A DNA stretch of 51,074 nucleotides, taken from contig DHTG01000025.1 in the NCBI GenBank assembly GCA_002411545.1, positions 1 to 51,074 on the forward strand. The letters run 5' to 3'. Of this stretch, positions 1 through 6,496 are shown in pieces (positions within the stretch are counted from its first letter, which is position 1; every line of letters starts with the position of its first letter). Both the position numbers and the translations under genes were made by a program. The notes under the pieces were generated by a model that ran no database searches, was not told where the DNA came from, and saw only the letters and a program-made list of their open reading frames with translations. Source of the stretch: Bacteroidales bacterium UBA5266. Lineage in GTDB: Bacteria > Bacteroidota > Bacteroidia > Bacteroidales > WCHB1-69.

Positions 1-65
1 CCGCCGCAAAGCAACCCCTCAGCACCCTTTCATCATATTAAAATCGTTGTCATTCTGAGCGTAAC

Positions 66-126
66 GAAGTGAAGCGAAAAATCTGTCGTTAATAACTTAT
101 TTCAGAATTTTTATTGGACAATGATG
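66..126 (+). repeat. Dispersed repeat, one end (related to 45939-45992)
   Basis: This stretch matches the reverse complement of 45939-45992. Both copies start with GAAGTGAAGCGAA, continue through AATCTGTC and TTAATAACTTATTT with two mismatches, and end with GGACAATGATG. The copies differ by a short indel just before GGACAAT. The 16-mer ATTTTTATTGGACAAT at 107-122 is identical to the right terminal repeat at 46066-46081. The sequence to the left (about 51-65, CATTCTGAGCGTAAC) is not shared with the second copy. I infer a mobile or dispersed repeat whose other end may lie upstream of the window. Confidence 0.6.
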
Positions 127-514
127 TTTCAAAATAGTTTTTTATGATCTAAATTATTTTCATTCTTATCATAACAAATTGAAATATAGAATAGATATCT
201 AAAAAAATAATATTTATCAGAAAGTGAAAATTTAATTTATTGTAAGTATTTATTTTTTTTACATTTGTCGTATCTATATCTTGGCAGCATCAAAATATTT
301 AATAAAAGACTTATAGATTTAAGCACTTTCTTATGTATAATTATTGACCCTAAAAAGAATTTTTCGCCTCACACGAATTTGCTGTTTGATTGCAACAAAC
401 AATGAAAATTTTTCCGTATTTTGAAATCATCATCCACAAATCAAAATAAATTCATTTTTTTCTAATTATTTTGAAAATATCTTAAAATATACCTATTCAT
501 ATATGCTATTTTCG
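127..514. other. Gene-free AT-rich leader region
   Basis: I see no supported coding frame here. The only structure noticed is a 6-bp inverted repeat, TGTTTG (383-388) and CAAACA (396-401) with a 7-nt loop, without a T tract. The region lies upstream of the promoter at 515 and otherwise holds nothing I can name. Confidence 0.5.
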
Positions 515-522
515 TATTTTTG
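515..522 (+). promoter_or_regulatory. -7 promoter box of the ferritin/peroxiredoxin operon
   Basis: TATTTTTG fits the Bacteroidetes -7 consensus TAnnTTTG. Transcription would start a few bases downstream, giving a leader of about 130 nt before the ATG at 659. No clear TTTG -33 box is seen at the usual distance. Confidence 0.5.
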
Positions 523-658
523 CATTTGAAAGTTGAACAATCATAAACTAATTCACATCGCAAAATATTATAATCATTTAATTATTAAGCAAATTATCTT
601 AAGTGTCGAATCAGCTATGAGGTTCAAAACATAATTAAAATCATTAAAATTAAAAAGT

Positions 659-1171
659 ATGGGTAAAGAAGCAATTAAAATATCATCAGTAGATGTAAAT
701 GCATTAATTAAGATGTTGAATGCAGCCCTTTCGGAAGAATGGTTAGCCTATTATCAATATTGGATAGGAGCTCGATTAATGGAAGGACCTATGCGTAGTG
801 AAGTAGAACCTGAATTACTACTTCATGCCGATCAAGAGTTAAATCATGCTGTGATGGTTGTTGATAGAATCATTCAATTAGGTGGCACTCCCGTTATAAA
901 TCCCAAAGATTGGACTAAATTAGCACGTTGTTCTTATGAAGAACCTTCCGACCCCTATATTGAAAGAATTTTAGAACAGAATCTCGAAGGGGAAAGATGT
1001 GCCATCAGACGTTACCAAGAGATTGCCGATTTCACATCAGGAAAAGACCATTCTACTCACCAAATGGCCGTTCAAATCTTAAATGAAGAATTAGAACATG
1101 AAAATGATATCGAAGATTGGATAACAGATATCGCAAGAATGAAAGAAGAATTAAGAAAAATTAAATTATAA
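659..1171 (+). CDS. Dps-like (DPSL) ferritin-family protein
   Basis: This 170-aa all-helical ferritin-like protein probably oxidises and stores iron using peroxide, protecting the cytoplasm. Four-helix-bundle metal ligands are visible: E27 in SEEWLAYYQYW, E60 and H63 in DQELNH, E110 in the third helix, and E143/E144 with H147 in EELEHE. Cysteines C91 and C114 may be the cysteine pair that marks DPSL (thioferritin) proteins known from Bacteroides fragilis and Sulfolobus. The length is normal for DPSL and shorter than bacterioferritin-type storage proteins. The peroxiredoxin gene follows after 20 nt and they share a terminator, so an oxidative-stress operon is likely. Classification is from motifs only; a bacterioferritin-related family is the alternative. 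Confidence 0.85.
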   Translation: MGKEAIKISSVDVNALIKMLNAALSEEWLAYYQYWIGARLMEGPMRSEVEPELLLHADQELNHAVMVVDRIIQLGGTPVINPKDWTKLARCSYEEPSDPYIERILEQNLEGERCAIRRYQEIADFTSGKDHSTHQMAVQILNEELEHENDIEDWITDIARMKEELRKIKL

Positions 1172-1191
1172 ACATTAAAAATTTATTTAAT

Positions 1192-1896
1192 ATGGAAGAA
1201 CAAGTATATGCTATGCCACGCATAGGAGAAAAAGCACCGGAATTTAAAGCCATCACGACACAAGGCGAAATCAATTTTCCGAGTGATTATAAAGGCAATT
1301 GGGTTATTTTCTTCAGTCATCCGGCTGATTTCACTCCCGTATGCACCTCTGAATTTATGACTTTTGCCACCATGGAAAAAGCATTTAACGATGTCAACTG
1401 CAAACTTTTAGGTTTGTCGGTCGATGGTTTATACAGCCATATAGCTTGGTTGCGTACCATTAAAGACAAAATTAAATACAAAAAAATGAAAAATGTCGAA
1501 GTAAAATTCCCTTTGATAGAAGATATCACCATGGAAATTTCCAAAAAATTCGGTATGATCATGCCCGGTGAAAGCAATACCAAAGCTGTACGCGCTGTTT
1601 TCGTGATCGATCCAAAAGGAATTATCCGCACTATTATTTATTATCCTCTTAGCTTAGGCCGTAATTTCGATGAATTATATCGCGTAGTGGTTGCATTGCA
1701 AACCGCCGATGCTTTCGACGTAGCTACTCCTGCCGACTGGAGACCGGGTGATGACGTTATCATTCCCACTGCCGGTTCATGCGGAGCTGCCAAAGAAAGA
1801 ATGGAACAAAAAGATGAAACCCGTTGCTACGATTGGTTCTTTTGCACTAAAAAAATTGATAAAAGTACCATTTTCAGAAAAATATTGAAAAAGTAA
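1192..1896 (+). CDS. Peroxiredoxin, Prx6 type
   Basis: This is a cytoplasmic thiol peroxidase that reduces hydrogen peroxide and organic hydroperoxides. The peroxidatic cysteine is C51 in PADFTPVCTSEF. The C-terminal extension carries C197, C212 and C218. The six-residue spacing of C212 and C218 matches C207/C213 of the archaeal Prx6-type enzymes (Aeropyrum ApTPx), where one acts as the resolving cysteine. At 234 aa it has the length of this subgroup rather than of a short AhpC. It lies 20 nt behind the Dps-like gene, so peroxide removal and iron sequestration are probably expressed together. A hairpin terminator begins 32 nt after the stop. Confidence 0.93.
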   Translation: MEEQVYAMPRIGEKAPEFKAITTQGEINFPSDYKGNWVIFFSHPADFTPVCTSEFMTFATMEKAFNDVNCKLLGLSVDGLYSHIAWLRTIKDKIKYKKMKNVEVKFPLIEDITMEISKKFGMIMPGESNTKAVRAVFVIDPKGIIRTIIYYPLSLGRNFDELYRVVVALQTADAFDVATPADWRPGDDVIIPTAGSCGAAKERMEQKDETRCYDWFFCTKKIDKSTIFRKILKK

Positions 1897-1928
1897 CACA
1901 CAACACTTTAATATTGTATTATAAAAAT

Positions 1929-1963
1929 GGATAGAGCTACTAATCAGCTCTGTCCTTTTTTTT
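1929..1963 (+). terminator. Rho-independent terminator after the peroxiredoxin gene
   Basis: GGATAGAGCT (1929-1938) pairs with AGCTCTGTCC (1946-1955) over 10 bp with one G-T wobble and a 7-nt loop. Eight T residues follow at once. This is a strong intrinsic terminator that separates the oxidative-stress pair from the nuclease gene at 1991. Confidence 0.88.
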
Positions 1964-1967
1964 CAAA

Positions 1968-1980
1968 CTTGAAATTCAAG
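1968..1980. promoter_or_regulatory. 13-bp palindrome before the ATP-cone nuclease
   Basis: CTTGAA-A-TTCAAG is a perfect palindrome ending 10 nt before the ATG at 1991. It lies right after the terminator at 1929-1963. It could be an operator or a translation-blocking hairpin, but no -7 box was found next to it, so this is only a candidate. Confidence 0.25.
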
Positions 1981-1990
1981 CTGAATACTT

Positions 1991-2857
1991 ATGAACGATG
2001 CAACACATATACACTTAAACACTATCCCGATTGTAAAAGCATCGGGTGAAAAAGAATTGTTTTCTGTCCAAAAACTTGAACATTCTTTGCATAATGCCGG
2101 GGCGGATAAAACTACTATAGATTTCATTGTGAATCAAATTAGCACTTGGATCTCTCCCGGTATAAGTACAAAAGATATTTACAAACGTGCTTTTCAATTA
2201 TTATATAAAGAGCAAAACTCAAGTGCAACCCGTTATAAATTAAAACAAGCCATCATGGAACTCGGACCTACCGGTTATCCTTTCGAACGTTTTGTAGGTC
2301 ACTTAATGGAAGCACAAGGCTTTAAAACAGAAGTGGGGGTCATCATACAAGGACATTGTGTTACACATGAAATTGACGTAATTGCCACACGAAACAATTC
2401 ACAGTTTTTGGTCGAATGTAAGTATAGTTCCGATCAAGGAAAAAATATCAGCGTTCAAGTACCCCTTTATGTTCGTTCCAGAGTGAACGATATCGTACAC
2501 AAGAGAAAATACATGCCTGAATATGAAGGCATATCATTTTCCGCATGGATAGTAACCAACACTCGCTTTTCGTGCGACTCCATACAATACGGAAAATGCA
2601 GCGGCTTACATCTTGTCGCATGGAACTACCCCGAAGGAAACGGATTGAAAGACATGATTGAAAAAGCTAAAATTTATCCCATAACCATACTAAGTAGCTT
2701 GACTAAAAAAGAAAAGCAATTTTTGATTGATAAAAACATAATTATTTGTCGACAATTGCTGCAAAATTATGATCTTGTAACAGAAATGAAATTAAGTCAT
2801 AAAAAAAACATCAAACTAAAAAAAGAACTTCACGACATATTAAATATTGTATTATAA
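1991..2857 (+). CDS. ATP-cone domain fused to PD-(D/E)XK (Mrr-like) nuclease
   Basis: This is a 288-aa two-domain protein. Residues about 12-95 resemble the ATP-cone, the nucleotide-binding regulatory domain of ribonucleotide reductase and NrdR: it has VKASGEKELFSVQKLEHSL and ends with the ATRYKLKQAI helix. Residues about 100-215 form a restriction-endonuclease-like fold with H126-E127-I-D129, then E142-C143-K144 in FLVECKY, the PD-(D/E)XK active-site pattern. I know of similar fusions annotated as ATP-cone/restriction endonuclease proteins, but their role is not established to my knowledge. A nucleotide-gated DNA nuclease is an inference. No methyltransferase is adjacent. The MscS-type gene starts 16 nt downstream, so the two are probably cotranscribed. 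Confidence 0.75.
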   Translation: MNDATHIHLNTIPIVKASGEKELFSVQKLEHSLHNAGADKTTIDFIVNQISTWISPGISTKDIYKRAFQLLYKEQNSSATRYKLKQAIMELGPTGYPFERFVGHLMEAQGFKTEVGVIIQGHCVTHEIDVIATRNNSQFLVECKYSSDQGKNISVQVPLYVRSRVNDIVHKRKYMPEYEGISFSAWIVTNTRFSCDSIQYGKCSGLHLVAWNYPEGNGLKDMIEKAKIYPITILSSLTKKEKQFLIDKNIIICRQLLQNYDLVTEMKLSHKKNIKLKKELHDILNIVL

Positions 2858-2873
2858 CAAAATCTTAAACGAC

Positions 2874-4145
2874 ATGAATCAATTAACTACATGGATAGAA
2901 ACATTACTTTCAAATGCCGGATTTACAGACGGGAACATTCCATACTTACGTTTACTCATTGTCATTGCGGCCATCAGCATACTTGCTATTGTTTGTTTTT
3001 ATATTGCTAAATATATCATCATACGTATTATTTATCGCTTTATCAAACGAACTCCTTTCAAATGGGATGATATCATAGTTGAAGCTAAATCACTTGACAT
3101 CATCGCTCATTTAATCCCTGCCTTTATTGTTAAAGCCAGCATTGTTTTTATTTTAAAAGATTTTGAGCAATGGATTCCATTTTTCTCTAAGCTGACTACT
3201 ATCTATATCATAATAGTTTTTATGCTTATTATCATATCGTTTTTAAAAATAGTCGAAAAACATGTCACGAAATCTCCTATATTTGAAAACAAACCCATTG
3301 GCAGTTATTTTCAGTTAATTCGCATCATTATTTATATCATAGTATTTATATTAATAATATCCGTTGTCATCAACAAGTCTCCTTTGTATCTACTCAGTGC
3401 TTTTGGAGCCCTTTCGGCCATTTTACTATTAGTTTTCAAAGACACTATTTTAGGATTAGTAGCGAGTGTACAAATATCGTCTAACGATATGGTACGCATA
3501 GGCGATTGGATTGAAATGCCTAAATTCAATGCCGATGGCGAGGTTACAGCTATCAATTTGAATACCGTGAAAGTTGAAAACTGGGATAAAACCATCACAA
3601 CCATTCCTACTTATTATTTTATAACCGACAGTTTTAAAAACTGGAGAGGCATGCAACTCAGTGGAGGAAGAAGAATTAACCGTTCCATTTTTATCAACGT
3701 ACGCTCTATAAAATTTGTTGAAAACAGCGATTTAGTACGTTATAAAAAATATCAACTATTGAGTGATTTTATTGAACAACGTCAAAACGAAATCGATACA
3801 TATAATACTGAAAACCATATCGACGTTTCCCAAGCCATAAACGGCCGACACATGACAAATATAGGCATTTTCAGATTTTATATCGATCGGTATTTAAAAA
3901 ACCATCCCTACATCCGACAAGACATGACACTTTTAATTCGTCAATTATCCATCGACGAAAGAGGCATTCCTATCAACATATATTGCTTTACAGCTACCAC
4001 AAAATGGGCTAATTATGAAGACATTCAAGCCGATATTTTTGATCATCTCTTAGCAGCTGCACGTTTTTTTGATATCGAAATATATCAACAACCCGGTGGT
4101 GACGACCTTAACAGAGTGGCTTTATCAATCGAAAAAAGCAAGTAA
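2874..4145 (+). CDS. MscS-family mechanosensitive channel (YbdG-like)
   Basis: This inner-membrane channel probably opens under osmotic down-shock to release solutes. Several hydrophobic helices fill residues about 20-190. The MscS pore helix and beta domain follow at about 175-280, with LVFKDTILGLVASVQI, RIGDWIEMP and NWDKTITTIPTYYF. The long soluble C-terminal part resembles E. coli YbdG more than the small MscS. I chose the ATG at 2874; an in-frame TTG at 2847 would overlap the upstream gene and adds only nine residues. It sits in an operon behind the ATP-cone nuclease, with no obvious functional link. Confidence 0.88.
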   Translation: MNQLTTWIETLLSNAGFTDGNIPYLRLLIVIAAISILAIVCFYIAKYIIIRIIYRFIKRTPFKWDDIIVEAKSLDIIAHLIPAFIVKASIVFILKDFEQWIPFFSKLTTIYIIIVFMLIIISFLKIVEKHVTKSPIFENKPIGSYFQLIRIIIYIIVFILIISVVINKSPLYLLSAFGALSAILLLVFKDTILGLVASVQISSNDMVRIGDWIEMPKFNADGEVTAINLNTVKVENWDKTITTIPTYYFITDSFKNWRGMQLSGGRRINRSIFINVRSIKFVENSDLVRYKKYQLLSDFIEQRQNEIDTYNTENHIDVSQAINGRHMTNIGIFRFYIDRYLKNHPYIRQDMTLLIRQLSIDERGIPINIYCFTATTKWANYEDIQADIFDHLLAAARFFDIEIYQQPGGDDLNRVALSIEKSK

Positions 4146-4337
4146 AAAAACGCTTGCATAAGTATATATTTATTCTAAAAAAAAGCAAAGAGTTGATATT
4201 ATATGAGTTATAAAAACAAAACACTAATTATATAATCAGAGTAAGGAAGTGATCACTGCATGTAGCTATTTAGAATTTAAGTAAATCATATAGTCTGAAT
4301 TTTATTGCAAAAAATATAAATGTATAATAAAATTATG

Positions 4338-4345
4338 TATTTTTG
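4338..4345 (+). promoter_or_regulatory. -7 promoter box for the lipoprotein pair
   Basis: TATTTTTG fits TAnnTTTG and gives a leader of about 40 nt before the ATG at 4390. It is the only box of this form in the preceding intergenic region. Confidence 0.55.
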
Positions 4346-4389
4346 TGGCACAATATAAATAAAATAATAATTAAAATACAATAGTTAAT

Positions 4390-4944
4390 ATGAAGAAAAT
4401 AATCAGTTTACTGCTTTTAACATTTATGCTATTTGCCTGTTCTCGACAAGAAGATTGGAATTACGATCCGTCTTCTGATGTTTTATCCGATGAAGAAATC
4501 ATTAATTTAGAAGAAATCTTTTTCTTACTCAATGTTAAGATATCCGACTCTACCTATTTAGTGGTTCAATCCATTGATTCTATCCGTATTTTCATCAACA
4601 ACACGCTATGGACTATCTGTTCATCGGAAAGCATCGACACGACCTACATCAATAAAAAGGCTTCCGGAAACACTTGGTATACCGAAAAGAAACTTAATTA
4701 TTTGGTTGTAGCTCATAAAAATATTCAAAAACCCGAATTTGCCACAGCCGGCGATTATGCCGACTATCTAAATGCCATCCATGAACTTAAACCGGGTGAA
4801 TATGCTTTTTTAATTGAATCTTTTCAGATCGCATTGAAGGATCACACCGTACAAAAGTATTATCCGTATGCTTATACTATTATTAACTTAGAAAAGAATC
4901 AAAGGAATTTATACGTAGGTGAAATTGAAATAAAACTTTATTAA
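4390..4944 (+). CDS. Small lipoprotein, unknown function
   Basis: I do not recognise this 184-aa protein. It begins with a lipoprotein signal: MKK, a hydrophobic stretch, and a lipobox ending FACS, so Cys17 would be lipidated. The mature part is soluble and acidic, with no repeat or known motif that I can see. The next lipoprotein gene starts 1 nt after its stop, which suggests one transcript and a shared envelope role. Confidence 0.7.
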   Translation: MKKIISLLLLTFMLFACSRQEDWNYDPSSDVLSDEEIINLEEIFFLLNVKISDSTYLVVQSIDSIRIFINNTLWTICSSESIDTTYINKKASGNTWYTEKKLNYLVVAHKNIQKPEFATAGDYADYLNAIHELKPGEYAFLIESFQIALKDHTVQKYYPYAYTIINLEKNQRNLYVGEIEIKLY

Positions 4945-4945
4945 C

Positions 4946-5287
4946 ATGAAAAGGATTTATATAATATGTATGTTAGCCGGTTTGGCATTATTTACCTCTT
5001 GCCATAAACCGGGTATCATTCAAGTTAAGAACGACATATCGGGAGTTAAGATAACCGAAGTAAAATGGGGTAATTATAATTTGTCCTCCGAGCTTCTACC
5101 TGGTCAAAGCTCACAGAAAGTCACCATAGATGGATATTCGAAAAAACTACCGGCAACTAATAAGATAAGCTTCATCATGCGAGCCAACAGTCAATATGTA
5201 TACCTTGAAACAACGGAGGAATTTACATTAAATGAAGAGGATGAACTATTAATTATCTTAAACGACGAAACGAAAGTCAGCAATTAA
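4946..5287 (+). CDS. Small lipoprotein, unknown function
   Basis: This is a 113-aa protein with a lipoprotein signal peptide whose lipobox is FTSC, lipidated at Cys19. The mature 95 residues look beta-rich and could form a small beta-sandwich, which is only an impression from alternating hydrophobic residues. It follows the other lipoprotein gene after 1 nt. I recognise no family. Confidence 0.65.
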   Translation: MKRIYIICMLAGLALFTSCHKPGIIQVKNDISGVKITEVKWGNYNLSSELLPGQSSQKVTIDGYSKKLPATNKISFIMRANSQYVYLETTEEFTLNEEDELLIILNDETKVSN

Positions 5288-5352
5288 AGATTTTTCAAGA
5301 AGCATATAGATAAATCATTTCTTTGATTGATATTCATTCACAAGAAAAAAAT

Positions 5353-5371
5353 TTTTGTTGTTCCAACAAAA
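5353..5371. promoter_or_regulatory. 19-bp inverted repeat upstream of the EamA transporter
   Basis: TTTTGTTG and CAACAAAA form a perfect 8-bp inverted repeat around TTC. It lies 66 nt after the lipoprotein stop and 46 nt before the transporter ATG. It may be an operator for the transporter or a weak transcript end. There is no T tract after the right arm on the plus strand, though a T run occurs on the minus strand side. Confidence 0.35.
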
Positions 5372-5416
5372 GCAAGAAATAAATGTTATTATAACGTTTA
5401 TAATTTATAACATTCT

Positions 5417-6322
5417 ATGTGGATACAATCAAACTTCGGCGAGCTTGCCGCATTCAGCACAGCCATCTTCTGGACTATCACTGCATTAGCTTTTGAATCG
5501 GCGAGTTTAAAGGTAGGTTCCTTATCCGTTAATATCATCCGATTATTTATAGGATTTATTTTTATTAGTACATTTACTTTTATTACGAGAGGCTTATTAT
5601 TCCCTACGGATGCCAATCCTACACAATGGATGTGGTTAATACTATCCGGTATCATAGGTTTTGTATTGGGAGATTTATTTCTCTTTAAATCTTACACCCT
5701 TATAGGTTCACGTTTTGCCATGTTGATAATGACATTAGTGCCGCCACTGACCGCACTTCAAGGGTGGTTGTTCTTAAACGAACGATTAAGCCTTTTACAT
5801 TTCTTAGGAATGAGCTTAACCATACTGGGTATATCATTAGCCATTTTACAACGCTCCACCGATAAAAAGGGATTCACGTTTAAATTGTCCCTCAAAGGAA
5901 TGCTTTATGCTTTTACAGGAGCTGTCGGACAAGCAAGCGGACTAATCTTAAGCAAATTAGGTATGTCCGATAATTATAATCCTTTTGCAGCTACACAAAT
6001 ACGTATTATTGCCGGAATCTTTGGTTTTATGATACTTGTAAGCATTATGAGACGATGGAAGCCTGTTTTCTCTTCATTGAGGCATGGGGAAGCTATGACT
6101 CGTATTGGCATAGGTTCTTTTTTCGGACCTTTTTTAGGAGTATCCTTTTCTCTTTTAGCTGTACAACACACTCAAACAGGGATTGCATCAACCATTATGG
6201 CTATCGTGCCTATTCTTATTATACCTCCTTCAATTTTAATTTTTAAACAAAGAATCACTGTTTGGGAAGCCATAGGTGCTGTTATCAGTGTGGCAGGTAT
6301 CTCATTATTTTTTATTTTTTAA
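5417..6322 (+). CDS. EamA/DMT-family transporter
   Basis: This 301-aa inner-membrane protein of the drug/metabolite transporter superfamily has about ten hydrophobic helices in two EamA repeats (residues about 5-145 and 155-300). Each repeat ends in the usual pattern, for example FLNERLSLLHFLGMSL followed by GISLAIL, and IFKQRITVWEAIG followed by AGISLFF. The substrate cannot be told from the sequence; family members export amino acids and related metabolites. It seems to be transcribed alone, behind an inverted repeat at 5353-5371. Confidence 0.88.
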   Translation: MWIQSNFGELAAFSTAIFWTITALAFESASLKVGSLSVNIIRLFIGFIFISTFTFITRGLLFPTDANPTQWMWLILSGIIGFVLGDLFLFKSYTLIGSRFAMLIMTLVPPLTALQGWLFLNERLSLLHFLGMSLTILGISLAILQRSTDKKGFTFKLSLKGMLYAFTGAVGQASGLILSKLGMSDNYNPFAATQIRIIAGIFGFMILVSIMRRWKPVFSSLRHGEAMTRIGIGSFFGPFLGVSFSLLAVQHTQTGIASTIMAIVPILIIPPSILIFKQRITVWEAIGAVISVAGISLFFIF

Positions 6323-6340
6323 ATTAATCAATAGTTTTTC

Positions 6341-6348
6341 TATATTTG
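6341..6348 (+). promoter_or_regulatory. -7 promoter box for the EF-hand membrane protein
   Basis: TATATTTG fits TAnnTTTG. It would leave a leader of about 145 nt before the ATG at 6497, long enough for post-transcriptional control, although no clear structure is visible in it. Confidence 0.45.
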
Positions 6349-6496
6349 TATACCGAATTATTATACTGTATAAGTTCATACATTTTTATTGTCATTAATA
6401 AATCCGTATTAAACAAAACACTGACTTTCTTACCCTTAAACTATTAAAACCAACATAACTCCATTGGAAAATAATCTAAATTAAAAATTAAATGTT

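Noticed and set aside
4138..4157. GCAAG/CTTGC hairpin at the end of the MscS gene as terminator
   Set aside because: Only five base pairs and no T tract follow on the plus strand.
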